Assembly: GCA_029817715.1 (NCBI GenBank)
Contig: JARUPY010000395.1
Location: forward strand, 806,001-870,000
DNA length: 64,000 nucleotides
Source: Melastoma dodecandrum
Lineage: Eukaryota > Streptophyta > Magnoliopsida > Myrtales > Melastomataceae
Reading direction: 5' to 3'
In this document: one piece after another, positions 1-10,964 of the stretch
How the letters are laid out: each line of letters starts with the position of its first letter
Numbering within the stretch: the stretch's first letter is position 1
Translations under genes and position numbers: made by a program
The notes under the pieces: model-generated
The model's input: the letters and a program-made list of their open reading frames with translations, nothing else
The model's database searches: none
Told to the model about the DNA's origin: nothing

Positions 1-2
1 TT

Positions 3-3000
3 GCCTCCAAAAAGCGCTTCAGTAAGAAAAGCCAAAATAACATGGACCCAAAGTCGGTCACATGCTTTGAATGCAAAAAGAAAGGACACTACAGAACAGA
101 ATGTCCTTTTCTTAAAGAAAAGGAGAAACCTTCTCCTAAATACAAGTCCAAGAAAGCAATGGCTAATTGGGCAGAACTTGATGATTATGATGATGAGGAA
201 GCACTCATGTGCCTCACAGCTCACACAGAAACTCAAAATGAATTACATACCTGCTTTCAAACAGAAACTGTTGAAAGTGAATGGTATCTGGATAGTGGAT
301 GCTCCAGGCACATGACCGGTGACCCATCCAAATTTTCCCAACTGACTCTACAGAATGGAGGGTCGGTTAAATTCGGTGACAATAGCAAAGGCTCTGTCAT
401 TGGCAAAGGTACCATTGGAAGTTCTGACTCCATGGTTATAGATGAGGTTCTGTTGGTTACAGAACTCAAACATAATCTGCTGAGCATTAGCCAGCTTTGT
501 GACAAAGGTTATGAAATAACTTTTGATCAATATAAATGTTCCGGAATCCTAAACAATGAAGTTCGCTTCATTGGGAACCGTAAAGGGAACATCTATACCT
601 TGACTCAGAATAGTTTCTGTACTACAGAAAGTTGCCTTCTGACAGTTAAAGATGAAAGCCTACTATGGCATAGAAGGTTGGGACACTCCAACTTCAAATT
701 GTTATCCAAGCTTGTGAAAAAGGATTTGGTTAAGGGATTACCCAATATCCGTTTTGAGCATGACAGCTTCTGTGAAGCATGTTCACTTGGAAAACAAACT
801 AAATCTTCATTCAAATCTAAGAATGAAGTCTCTACTTCTCAACCTCTTGAACTTCTACATATAGATCTATTCGGACCTACTATAGTTCAGAGTGTCGGTG
901 GTAGAAGACATTGTCTAGTTGTGGTCGATGACTATTCTAGATACACGTGGGTTAAATTTCTAACTCACAAAAGCGATGCTTTTGAAATTTTCATTAAGCT
1001 AGCTAAGAAACTATAGAATGATACTGGTTCTTCTGTGAAAGCTATAAGGACGGATCATGGTACTGAGTTTGAAAACCATGACTTCGCTACCTTCTGTGAC
1101 GAACATGGTATTGATCACAATTTTTCCGCACCGTATACTCCTCAGCAAAATGGGGTAGCAGAACGGAAAAATAGAACTTTAATAGACATGGCTAGAACCA
1201 TGATATGTGAGAGCTCTGCTCCACAGAACCTATGGGCAGAAGCTGTTAATACAGCCTGCTACATATCAAACAGGGTTCTATTAATATCCATACTTGAGAA
1301 AACTCCCTATCAACTATACAGGGGGAGGAAACCAAACATCTCCGATTTCCACTCCTTTGGAAATCCATGTTTTATCTTGAGACCTTCTAAGGACAATCTA
1401 GGAAAGTTCGAAGCTAAGACAGATGAGGGCATCTTTCTTGGATACTCTTTGTCTAGCAAAGCTTACAGAGTTCTAAACAAAAGAACTTCTACTATAGAGG
1501 AGTCTATTAATGTAAAAATTAATGACCTACCTACTATCAATACAAGAGATATTATATCTCTAGAACCTACAGAAGATGCTGTAGAACCTCCGCCCTCTAC
1601 GAAGAGATGGGTGAACCCTCTGTTCATGAATCTAAAAATGATCTTGAACAAACAAATGATAGTTCTGAAGAACATTCTCAGAATAATCAACAAAGTGATA
1701 TTAGAGCACCTGCTCTTTATCAAAGAAGGCATCCTATAGACCAAGTCATAGGAGACCTTAACAGAGGCATACAGACAAGATGTTCTGTAAATGCCTTCTA
1801 TGAACACTCGGCTTTTCTATCACAGAAAGAGCCAGAGAATATTGATGAAGCTCTCAACGATCCAGATTGGATACTTGCTATGCAAGAAGAGCTTGAACAA
1901 TTTGAACGGAGCAAAGTGTGGTCACTTGTTCCTAAACCTGATAATCGTTCCATCATTGGGACTAAATGGGTTTTCAGGAACAAACTAAATGAGTCAGGCA
2001 TTGTTATGAGGAACAAGGCTTGGCTCGTTGCAAAAGGGTACTCTCAACAAGAGGGTATCGACTTTGATGAGACGTTTGCTCCTGTAGCTCGTCTAGAGGC
2101 AATACGAATGTTATTAGCCTATGCTTGCTTTAACAACTTTAAGTTGTATCAAATGGACGTAAAAAGTGCATTCCTCAATGGAGAAATCAAGGAAGAGGTC
2201 TACGTAAGTCAACCTCCTAGTTTCGAGGATCTGCAACATAGAAACTACGTCTACAAACTCTCTAAAGCTCTATATGGTCTCTAACAGGCTCCTAGGGCAT
2301 GGTATGAGAGGCTTAGCACCTTCCTTGTTGAAAAGGGCTATAACAGAGGAAGAGTAGATACCACTCTCTTTCTCAAACACAGAAGCAATCATCTCATTGT
2401 TGTTCAAATCTATGTCGATGACATTATCTTTGGATCAACTGATGAAACGCTCTGTGCAGAATTCTCCAAACTCATGACAAGTGAGTTTGAGATGAGTATG
2501 ATGGGGGAACTCACGTTCTTCCTTGGTTTACAAATTCAGCAAACTGCAGAAGGTACATTCTTACATCAAGAAAAGTACACAAAGCAGCTTCTGAAAAAAT
2601 TCGGCCTAGAAGGCACGAAACCTTTGTCTACACCAATGGGTACTAATACTCAAATAGACAAAGACGAATCTGGTAAAGAAGTGGATAGTAAGCTCTACAG
2701 AAGCATGATAGGTTCTCTTCTGTACCTTACAGCTTCTAGACCTGACATACTATTTAGTGTGTGCCTCTGTGCTAGATTTCAATCAGCACCTAAAGAATCT
2801 CACATGACTGCGGTCAAGAGGATCTTTAGATATCTACAGGGTTCTGTGAACCTAGGCATCTAGTATTCAAAGAAATCAAATTTTGATCTCATTGGATATT
2901 CTGATGCAGACTTCGCAGGAAGTAAGGTAGACAGAAAAAGTACAAGTGGTACTTGTCAGCTCATGGGAAACATGTTGATTTCATGGTTTTCCAAAAAGCA

Positions 3001-3355
3001 GACTTCTGTTGCCCTATCCACTGCAGAAGCTGAATATATTGCGGCAGCAAGCTGCTGTGCGCAACTCTTGTGGATGAAACAACAACTTGAGGACTACGGT
3101 CACTCATTCACAAAAATGCCGATCAATTGTGATAATACTAGTGCTATTAGCCTAGCTAAGAATCCAGTATATCACTCCAGATCGAAGCATATCGAACTCA
3201 GACATCACTTTATGAGAGATAATGTACAACAGGGTTCTGTTAGTGTGGAATACATTAACACTGAACACCAATTGGCCGATATCTTTACTAAGCCTCCGGA
3301 CAAAGAAAAATTTTTCTTTTTCAGAAGTGAATTAGGAATTTGCCATCCTTTTTAA
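3..3355 (+). pseudogene. Sirevirus A gag-pol (partial, decayed)
   Basis: The frame is open from the left edge. It starts in the gag zinc knuckle (CFECKKKGHYRTEC, CX2CX4HX4C), followed by the retropepsin motif LDSGCSRHMTG, the GAG-pre-integrase zinc site (LWHRRLGH) and the integrase core ([28 protein letters not shown]). Reverse transcriptase follows with YVDDIIFGS near 2412-2438, then RNase H (ALSTAEAEY) ending [13 protein letters not shown]. Breaks: stop codons at 1014-1016, 2282-2284 and 2861-2863, and a frameshift near 1600, after which reading moves to another frame. Apart from these the domains are full length and well conserved, which suggests a moderately old insertion that no longer makes a polyprotein. 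Confidence 0.93.
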
Positions 3356-4198
3356 TGTCTTTCATAAGACAAAGAGTTAAGTAGACACTCTTAAAACCTA
3401 CTACAGAAGGTACATTCGTGTACACTTCATTACAGGAGGTATAATCCTCTGCTTCTATACAACAGAAGGTACATGCTTGTACACTTCACTATAGAAGGAA
3501 AAATATTAAGCTTTCTACACAATAGAAGGTTAAATTTCACCATCTATCATATAGAAGGTACACCTTTGTACACTTCAAACAACAGAAGGTATAATCCTTC
3601 ATTTCTTCATTATAGAAGGTAGAACAATCTGCTCTCTATTAAACAGAAGGTACAATTGTCTGTACACTTCATTACAGAGAGTTGACTTTTAACTCTCCAC
3701 CTTATAGAAGGTCTTACGAAATGTTTACCTAAACTAGGTAACTTTCAAACCAAATCTGGAGATATAGCATATCATCCAATAAAAGATTTTGATGAATAAA
3801 ATATTTATTTTGATCGAAATCATCCTTATTAGGAATATTAAAATCCTAACAAATTATACTTGGATACAAATATCCATTATATTAGCTCTTCGGTGTGGAA
3901 GAAGCTTTAACAGAAGGTGACGATGTCTTTCTTGCCTTGAAAAGCCAACCGCCTCACTCAAATCGAACCAAGGTAATAAAATTTCCTTCCCTCGTGTCTC
4001 TGATGCATGTCAGTTTGATATGACATCTCAAATGAGATCATTTGAGTGGGAAAATATTTTATTCCAATAAACAGCCTTTGTGAGCCATCTTAAAAACCCA
4101 CAACCGTCACCCTTCTTCTTCACCACCTTCAGATCATCGCATCTTCCCTCTCTCTCGTTTTTGCCCTAAAACACCCAGACCTTCGTTCTTCACCATCC
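3356..4198 (+). repeat. Non-coding spacer with AGAAGGT repeat array
   Basis: Between the pol stop and the second ORF there is no gene. From about 3400 to 3720 the motif A(C/T)AGAAGGT recurs about ten times at 30-50 bp spacing, often paired with TGTACACTTCA. The rest (3720-4198) is AT-rich with no repeat structure I can see, and leads to the ATG of the second ORF. Repeated motifs between pol and the 3' LTR are described for Sireviruses; the exact motif here is read from this sequence. Confidence 0.8.
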
Positions 4199-5975
4199 AT
4201 GGCACCCAAGGCAAAATCGTTTCGGAAAAAGGCTAAGGCCGCAACGAAGAAGGCGCGTCCTTCTCCCTCGGAGAAACCTGCTTCATCTGCGAACAGGTCT
4301 CCATCCCCTTCCTCGCAGGAGAAACCTATCTCCCCTGCGAAAGAACAAACCATTCCTGCTGTTGCCGAGACGCTCGACAACAAGCAACCGCTCTCCAAGG
4401 ACAAGGGTCTTGCAAAAGCCCTAATCCATGTGGAAGAGAAAGGATCCGCGGATCCCGTGCCTGCTGCGACAGAGGAACCCTCTGTTACTAAACCCTCTGC
4501 TAAGGGTTCTCCTGCGGCTGTCATCCCTGATGCGTCAAAGGTCGTCACTCTTGAGGAGAATGCTGAGTCTGATGAGGAGGTGGAAGTGCCCCTTGTTGAT
4601 GACGCACCAGAGGAATCGAATGAGGAAGCTCCTGCTCCCATCATCTCTGTCTCCCCTGACCTCAAGCAGAAAGCGTTGCCTCTACTGCTAAGAAGGCTGT
4701 CCAGAAGCATGCAACACCCTCTGGAACAAAGCTTCTCCATGATGCCATCAAGTCAGGAGGTGTATTCTCACGGACTAGGCTGAAACGGAAAGAGCCTAAG
4801 ACAGTCAGCATCTCACTTGTCAAAGTGGCTGCCAAGAAAACCAAGTCCTCGGAGAAATCTGTTCCCGAGGACACCTTCGTTGAGGGGCTGGATACCTTCA
4901 TATCTCCGGTAAACCCTCTGGTCTTTAAAACAGAGATAGAAATTGTGCTTGCCGACACTAAATTACCCAAATATGATGCTGCTGGTCGACAGTTTGCTGC
5001 CTTCAAGCACATTGATTTTAATTGGTTTAAGTCAAACGATATTGATATTGCTCCATTGCATGAGAGAATTGGTCTAAAAACCTTATATAAGACATATGCA
5101 AAGGTGGCCGCTTCTCGCCTGAGAGAGTTCTATGCAAACATTACGTTCCATGAACAAGGACCTCATGTCAAGTTCATCAAAACACTGATTGAAGGAGTTC
5201 CGCTTGTCTTCTCTGCTCATGATGTTAACGAATTGTTTGGCTGTGACGAATATGATCCACTGTCAGATCTTGGAAAGGAGGAATCCTATAGCATCATCAC
5301 TGGAGAAAGAGTCCTGTCGGACAATTACCTGGAGTCCACAGAGCTAGAAGTCAAGACCCGTGTATTGCATCGAGTTATGCTATTCTGCATCTTACCAAGG
5401 ACCGGAGCATTGACACCATCACCTCTCTTGATGCGTCTCTGATGGCCCACATTCTGAAGGGAATCCCTTTCAACCTTGGTTTCCTGGTGTTCTCGCACAT
5501 GAAACGATGCTGCAATACCACAGGAAAGGCTCTGCTTTATGGCCAGGTAATTGCCGGCCTTCTTAATCTTGCCCTTGTTTCTACTGATGCATCTGCTTTC
5601 CAAGAGAAATGGAAGGTTGGTACTTTCGGGCACCAGATCATTGCCTGCATGCATTACGTTAGGAAGGGCTCCACCAGGACCCTGAAAGGGAGGTCACAGG
5701 ATTCTGTGCTTGATGATGAGGATACGCTTCTGGAGGCCAAGAAGAATGCTGATGCATCTTCTGCTCGTCCCTCTGCTGCTAAGCCTGCTGGTCGGAGACG
5801 TCCTTCATCATCTGCTGAAGCTCAAGTCCCTGTGGATAACACTGCTCTCCTCAATCTTGGGGAAGAGATCCGCGTCCTTCAGGGAATGGTCACTGACCTG
5901 TTTCGCTTAGTGGAACGCCAGGACAAACTTCTGCGCAAACTTCTGGAAAAGGATTTTGCTGAGTCTGAGGAGTGA
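4199..5975 (+). pseudogene. Sirevirus A second ORF (envelope-like position), frameshifted
   Basis: This ORF lies downstream of pol in the position of the 'env-like' ORF of Sireviruses; its function is unproven. It starts MAPKAKSFRKKAKA at 4199 and has a Lys/Ser/Pro-rich then acidic N-terminal part. A globular middle region follows, with FNWFKSN and LREFYANITF, and a Leu-rich C-terminal heptad region (LFRLVERQDKLLRKLLEK) typical of a coiled coil. Reading moves frame near 4670 and again near 5400, so three segments (4199-4670, 4670-5400, 5400-5975) together make the protein. The homologous ORF of Sirevirus B (50601-52292, minus) shares the FYANI block and the C-terminal coiled coil, which supports one conserved gene rather than chance ORFs. 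I see no obvious membrane-fusion domain. Confidence 0.82.
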
Positions 5976-6723
5976 TCTCCTTAGTTGCTGTTTCTTTTTC
6001 TTTTTAGCACTTCTAGTTTAGACCAAAAACTGATTTCTGTGGTCTGCTAGAATGTAATAAGTGCTAATCTGTTGGACACACTTCTTTGCATGAATGGTAT
6101 TTGAATTTTCTGTCATACCCTCTGCACAACATTCTGCATGATGGTTCTTGAACTCTCTGTTCTACCCTCTGCAAGAATTAAAACTACCCTCTGCACGTTG
6201 GTTATGAACGTAATGTCATACCTTCTGCAAGAAACTTACTCTTTATCAACCATATTTAACTTCTTTTTGATGTGACAGAAAGGGGAAGAAATTGTGTTGA
6301 GGGGGAGTTCCTAGCTCTGTATTGGTTATAGAAAAATCTTTGATTTTCTATAACTCAATGGGTCGTAGAAGGCTATACCTTTTATGGTATAGAAGCCTAT
6401 GAGACTGATACAGCTCATAATCGCAACCTTCTGTAGGGAATGCGATTCGTGATCTTTAACAAAGTCACTATTGCTGGGAGTGCATAAATGAAATACCATC
6501 ATTTTTGTCGGGTTAAATACAGAAGCTCCACGCTCTATATAAATCACAGAAGCCTTTGTGCTCTGTAAATAATCTTCTTCATAACAGAAGCTTCTATGCT
6601 CTGTTATACAGAACCTTATGGTACTGTAAAAACGCGAGACTCATACTCTCATCTATTTAGGGGGAGTTAGGGGGAGTTCTTGCAACAGTATTTTCCCTCA
6701 ACGATGAATGTTTTGTCATCATC
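5976..6723 (+). other. Sirevirus A 3' untranslated region with repeated PPT-like motifs
   Basis: No gene. It holds a run of CCTCTGCA and CTTCTGCA motifs (about 6118-6240) and of ACAGAAG(C) motifs (6365-6640). Copies of the purine block AGGGGGAGTT occur near 6299, 6658 and 6669, before the tract next to the LTR. Multiple polypurine-tract-like copies upstream of the 3' LTR are a reported Sirevirus feature. Confidence 0.75.
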
Positions 6724-6737
6724 AAAAAGGGGGAGAT
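6724..6737 (+). promoter_or_regulatory. Polypurine tract of Sirevirus A
   Basis: AAAAAGGGGGAGA plus TT lies directly before the LTR start TGTTGG, preceded by TCATCATC. This is the standard plus-strand primer site of copia elements of this lineage. Confidence 0.9.
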
Positions 6738-7436
6738 TGTTGGAAAAGGTTTTGATGATGAGCCAGACCTCTGTACCACAGAAGGTCGAACATTCTTGGC
6801 TTTGATGATGAGCCTGACTCTCTGTACTACAGAAGGACGAACATTCTATTCTACAGAAGTTTCTTATGTTAAGGGCTTTGTGTATGAATTAATTTCGTAA
6901 TTAAATGATTAGTTAATGATTATTTAATTATGAAATGCAATCCTATCGATCTAGATGATTGTCTGGTCGATATATATTGATTTGATTTCCAAATAATTAT
7001 ATTGGAGATATTATCTCTCATAGAAAGAAATATATCTTCTATATTTGGAAAGGTTCTACTAGATGGTCTACATGCTTCTGTAAGCTTATTCGACCTCTAT
7101 ATGAACGTTATTTGCAAACCTATCGCTACCACCTGTCTAGATACATCTTACTACGTGTCTTTAACATGATGGAATTAATCTTAATTCATTTGGAAGTAAA
7201 TCAACGATTATTTCCATCTGTAGAAGGTTATCGAGCAGAACCTTCTGCGATACCTTCTGTGCTGCGTTATTTAGGGAAACTATCATATTCTTATTTTATT
7301 TTGATATGATTATCTTCCTTGTTGAATGCATGCACGTATATATCATTTTATCTATTTTGTAAACTAACTTTTAATTTCTTGTTTTGCAGATTTTGTTTTA
7401 TCTTTTCCCGTTTATATTTTCTTCTTAGGCTTTTTG

Positions 7437-7443
7437 TATAAAA
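7437..7443 (+). promoter_or_regulatory. TATA box of Sirevirus A LTR
   Basis: TATAAAA in the context TTTTTGTATAAAAGGCC, in the second quarter of the LTR, as expected for the U3/R boundary. Transcription would start roughly 30 bp downstream, near 7470. Confidence 0.75.
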
Positions 7444-7794
7444 GGCCATGCTCTCTCCCATTCAACAAAGAACAGATAACGAAACAATATTTTCTTCTCT
7501 TCTCCCATTCTGTTCAGAGAGAGCGTGTGCTTGAGCTTTCATTAGTTCTTTTGTTCGTTTGAGTTAGTCACACGAGGAGCACTGGTAACGGAAGGCTGCA
7601 TCGTAGGTGAAGTCTTTTGGGAGAGTGACTCGGGGGCTCGAGAGACTCGGTTGGAAGCTGCAGGATACGTTGTTGGAAGCGTTGTGTACGTGGGCAACGT
7701 ACAGCGGGCCGGAGAGAAGGGCAAAACCCCTGGAGCACAGAAGGTGAGGGACTAACCAACTTTTGTTGGCTCTGTGTGCAGGAACCTAGGACGT

Positions 7795-8015
7795 AGGCTG
7801 CCGTCTGCTTGCGTGGGGATTGCCGCGTGCTTGCGCAGGGTCTGCTGTGTGCTGGCGTAGGGAATGCTACGTGCTTGTGTGGGGTACACCACATAGTCGC
7901 TATCTCGAGGAGATCGTGTAGGTCGTGTGGAACCGCCGGAGGGAAAATCCATCCTTGAACAGAGGTTGCTCTTCGCTTGCGTAGGGTCCGCTACGTGCTC
8001 GAGTGGGGTACGCCA
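7795..8015 (+). repeat. GC-rich short repeats in transcribed part of the LTR
   Basis: Variants of GCTTGCGTAGGG, each followed by a short (T/C)GCT(A/G)CGTGCT-like block, recur at about 7805, 7830, 7853, 7872 and again at 7976-8015. They stand out from the AT-rich surroundings. They could form secondary structure in the RNA, but no function is shown. Confidence 0.6.
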
Positions 8016-8093
8016 CGAAGTCGTTTTCCTTAAGAGGATTGCGCAATTTGGTTACGTTTGTTAGTCACACTCACGTGTGCAACTCCTTATAGT

Positions 8094-8605
8094 ACAGAAC
8101 CCTACGGGTCTGTGCATACATTTTCCTTGTCACTTTTGCCACAGAACCTTACGGTCTGTTCAGTAGAAGGTCGACTACTCTTGGTATAGAATCCTCGGAT
8201 CTGTGCTTCTCAATTAAGTCGGTTTCCTATACAGAACCTTCTGTTGTGGATTGACATACTTGGTACAGAACCTTGTTGTCTATGCTATACCTTCTGTGAT
8301 ACAGAATCCTTGGATCTGTTCCATAGAAGGTTGACGTCTCTAGTACAGAATCACTTGATCTGTGCTATAGAAGGTTAATACTTTCGACACAGAACCTTCT
8401 GGTCTGTGTTTTGCCTAAGTTTCTTCGACACAGAACCTTCTGATTTGTGTTGTGACTTAACTACTTCGATACAGAACCTTCTAGTTTATATTGTGCCTGA
8501 GTTACTATAGTACAGAACCTTCTAGTTTGTGCTTCGTAACAACTCTCTACGGTACAGAACCTTCTGGTCTGTGCTCTGCCACTCAAGTCTCTATTGTACA
8601 GAACC
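8094..8605 (+). repeat. Array of about 13 ACAGAACC...TCTGT inverted-repeat units in the LTR
   Basis: The unit ACAGAACCTTCTGGTCTGTG is repeated about every 40 bp (for example 8094, 8141, 8230, 8302, 8391, 8428, 8471, 8511, 8553, 8597). Its two ends are complementary (ACAGA with TCTGT, inner CC with GG), so each copy can fold into a small hairpin. It shares its core with the AGAAGGT motif of the post-pol spacer. Confidence 0.85.
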
Positions 8606-8895
8606 TATGGGTCTGATTTTAGTTGCTATCATTTGTGTAACTTGTACTGAGATACATTTGAGTGGAAACCATCCAAATATTTGGGTGAAGAGTGGACGTA
8701 AGCAATTTGCTGAACCACTATAAAAATACTTGTGTCCAATCAAACAAATTTGCGTACACAATCAAACGTTGTCTTACAGAAACTTACAGGCTCTGTTTAA
8801 CAGAAGGTTTTCATTCCGCTGCGGGGTTATTCGAAAAAGTGTTGAAATCTAAAATTTGGTGATTAACACTAATTCACCCCCCTCTTAGTGTAACA

Positions 8896-9175
8896 GTTAT
8901 TCCTCGCATCCTTTCTTCCATGTCATGAACTCCGCCGAGATTATCCACTCGAGGCGTTCGAGCATCGCCTGATGGCTTCAAATAAACCTCGCCTATTTCT
9001 AACGTGGGAGTGATGCACTGCATCGTCATATACGAACAGTCAGCACTAGATAATCCACTGTTGAAGGATCAGAAAATTCAGGTTTTTACTATTTATTCAT
9101 TCATTTGTTTGCTTCGCATTGTTGCAAAAACTAACATGGACAATTCCATGTTGTAGATGGGTGAATCATATCCAT
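8896..9175 (+). pseudogene. Neprosin-like gene, 5' exons only, broken by Sirevirus A
   Basis: The sequence right of the LTR reads FLASFLP then CHELRRDYPLEAFEH, matching exon 1 of the intact gene at 29363-27740 (VASFLPRHELRPLE). A second exon ends with NPLLKDQKIQ and a GT donor after 9081; it matches the propeptide block NPLLKGHKIQ. A third exon start (MGESYPF) follows a TAG acceptor at 9156. The copy then loses similarity, so the catalytic-domain exons are missing. The signal-peptide start is cut off by the retrotransposon. Exon 2 has lost the SGNLID block and upstream stops are present. Confidence 0.8.
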
Positions 9176-9429
9176 TTGCTAATTTTAAGATGTTATAGAA
9201 TAAGAAAAAAAATACAGTTTACGAAGGCAAAATTTTGCTAAATATGTAAAAAAGAAAACACAACTTAACTAAGAGACTCGGGCAACTCCCTCTTTTTTCT
9301 TAATTTGTGCCAATATTTTTATTTTTATCATTAAATAATTAAGTCATCTTGGGTTTTTCTTGTTTGGGTTACTCAGACATAATAAATACATGTAGTTTAA
9401 AGCATGAATAGTTAATGGAACTCTACCCG

Positions 9430-9690
9430 CAGTTATTCAGCATCAGAAAGGAGGTCAAGGGGAGAACCTTCATCCAGTTCCCAATGCTGCGATTAATAAG
9501 TTCAGTTCTGGGTCTCCAATGAATAATAACATACAGTTGGGACAGAGTGATCAGGGAAGTTGGGAAGTTGTAGAAAACTTCACATTGAGGATCTGTTTGA
9601 AGATGCATCTACGACACTGTCGTCTAATCTCGTGGAGAAACGGAGGCAACTCGTCGAGACTGTGAGGAGAGGTGTGTCGGAGTGAGATCA
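9430..9690 (+). other. Unrecognised coding-like relic
   Basis: Two adjoining frames read well on the plus strand: one gives GENLHPVPNAAINKF, the next DLFEDASTTLSSNLVEKRR, ending in a TGA near 9687. A one-base shift separates them. The mix of polar residues and the absence of low-complexity sequence look like an old exon, but I do not recognise the family. It lies between the neprosin 5' relic and DUF26 gene A. The stretch 9176-9429 holds nothing I can support. Confidence 0.3.
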
Positions 9691-9966
9691 TATCCGGATA
9701 GTCATTGAATGGAACAACTTTGACCGTCATGATTCTAAACATTTTATTTTGAAGGGAGACCTGAGATCATTAAAAATTGAAGATGATTAAAGTTATTCGT
9801 TAATGTACATCAAAGTCGAGGTTACAATGACCGGAATCAACCTCGATCTTATTTGTTTCAACCATAAGGGACTCGAAGGACAGGGAGACGTGGAACTCCC
9901 ATTTATTGGAATGACATAACACATGAGGTATATCGAGCCTGAAAGCGAGACGGAGCCGTGCACTTT

Positions 9967-10368
9967 TTACCAGATGTAGTCAAATTTGTACGACTCGTAC
10001 CTTAGTCGGCAGTTGGTAACCTTCACTTGACCCCCTATTGCGCCGAGGCAAGTATTGAGGTTGTATAGCACTAAGATCAAACAATCACGGCAAGTCTTGG
10101 CATGTACCTGTCCGTTGCAAGCTCCATGTGCCCAAAAGGGGATAGTTTGTCCATTTACATTGAAAGAAGATGAAATGCGGTAGTTGTACTTGTTGTTTGG
10201 AACTGAGTAGATCAAGGAAGCAGTACCCGACATCGCCTGCGAAGAGTATTCCGGATTCATTGTGTTGCTGCAGATGTGTACGAGGACATCTTCGGAAGCC
10301 GATTTCCTCTGACAAGCAAAAAGCATGGCCATGACGATGAAAACCTTCTTGAGGAAACGAGCCTCCAT
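9967..10368 (-). CDS. Secreted single-domain Gnk2/DUF26 protein, copy A
   Basis: A 133-residue protein from the internal ATG at 10368 (MEARFLKKVF), chosen because copies B and C begin at the same place. Upstream in-frame residues are not shared. Residues 1-24 form a hydrophobic signal peptide (VFIVMAMLFA). A single Gnk2-homologous (DUF26) domain follows, with Cys33, the hallmark C-X8-C-X2-C at Cys84, Cys93 and Cys96, and Cys107 and Cys120. Plant DUF26 proteins with one domain and no kinase are secreted, apoplastic proteins. Ginkbilobin-2 binds mannose and is antifungal, and others act in defence or plasmodesmata; whether this one binds sugar is unknown. The frame is intact and uninterrupted by introns. 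A TATA box lies 64 bp upstream. Confidence 0.85.
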   Translation of the reverse strand: MEARFLKKVFIVMAMLFACQRKSASEDVLVHICSNTMNPEYSSQAMSGTASLIYSVPNNKYNYRISSSFNVNGQTIPFWAHGACNGQVHAKTCRDCLILVLYNLNTCLGAIGGQVKVTNCRLRYESYKFDYIW

Positions 10369-10431
10369 TTTTTCAATCGCCAGACCCTTTTTGTGGTATT
10401 TCCTCATCATCGGCATCCTTCGATTACATCG

Positions 10432-10438
10432 TTATATA
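10432..10438 (-). promoter_or_regulatory. TATA box of DUF26 copy A
   Basis: TATATAA on the minus strand, followed by CGATG, about 64 bp before the ATG at 10368. The same spacing and context occur at copies B (34881-34887) and C (60739-60745). Confidence 0.6.
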
Positions 10439-10459
10439 GTAAATAAACAACCGATATAG

Positions 10460-10800
10460 TCAAGCCGAACAGTTTATGCCATCGCTGGCAAATGTTTTCT
10501 CGACTTGCCATCCCAAGAAACTGACAAACATGAAATGCTCGTGACTTAAAATAAACTCACGACTTAGTACTTGCCGATGCCAGCTAACTTGTGACACAGA
10601 TGTTATATCTTTGTCATAAGAATAATTACAACAGATGGCTAGAAGATGGAATATGTACCAGCTTTGCCATGGCTTAGGCGATAGTTGGGAATCATAAGCT
10701 GGTAGTGCATACAGTCGCATCGGCCGACTGATTATGGCTGGGTTCAAGACATTCAGCTTCGTGACCGCTTGGCCAAAGCAGTCATAGGAACTTGCTGTGG
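10460..10800 (-). repeat. Promoter-side repeat shared by the DUF26 loci
   Basis: This block upstream of copy A holds CATCGCTGGCAAATGTTTTC and, farther on, CATAAGCTGG and CATCGGCC. The same blocks recur upstream of copy B (34920-35100) and copy C (60790-61150), in the 341-bp tandem array at 32500-33620, and at 47833-48120. It is therefore a duplicated 5' flank of the DUF26 gene, not an independent gene. Confidence 0.7.
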
Positions 10801-10964
10801 TTAGACAGATCTCGCATTGGCATGCTCATCATCACATATTTAGATTATGCTTTATTTATCTACCTGGAATTTCAATTTGAGTTAATTAATAGTCAATTTG
10901 AGTTATTTCACTAAAAAGGAAATTTCATGTGATGATGATGTATATGATAAACGAATGACGTCTC

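Larger units (their letters stand above)
1..8895 (+). mobile_element. Sirevirus A, Ty1/copia retrotransposon, 5'-truncated by window edge
   Basis: The visible order is gag zinc knuckle, protease, integrase, reverse transcriptase and RNase H, then a second ORF, a polypurine tract and a 3' LTR. This order, a long LTR of about 2.16 kb and an extra ORF after pol are the marks of the Sirevirus lineage of Ty1/copia. The 5' LTR and most of gag lie left of the window. The element is dead: gag-pol has three in-frame stops and one frameshift, and the second ORF has two frameshifts. The sequence just right of the LTR (8896 onward) aligns with exon 1 of the neprosin-like genes nearby, so the element sits inside a host coding exon. 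The expected target duplication is gttat at 8896-8900, which cannot be checked without the left end. Confidence 0.93.
6738..8895 (+). repeat. 3' LTR of Sirevirus A (about 2158 bp)
   Basis: It begins TGTTGGAAAAGG right after the polypurine tract and ends TTAGTGTAACA. The 3' boundary is set because sequence from 8896 on matches neprosin exon 1 of neighbouring copies. It contains a TATA box at 7437, a GC-rich transcribed part at 7560-8050 and an array of short inverted repeats at 8094-8605. Long ORFs on either strand inside it are not genes. Confidence 0.88.

Noticed and set aside
4129..4740. 203-codon minus-strand frame, Ser/Ala/Gly-rich
   Set aside because: It is the antisense of the lysine/serine-rich start of the Sirevirus A second ORF and has no motif of its own.
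7542..7952. Three overlapping minus-strand frames, one of 108 codons
   Set aside because: They lie in the GC-rich transcribed part of the Sirevirus A LTR, made of short repeats, without protein features.
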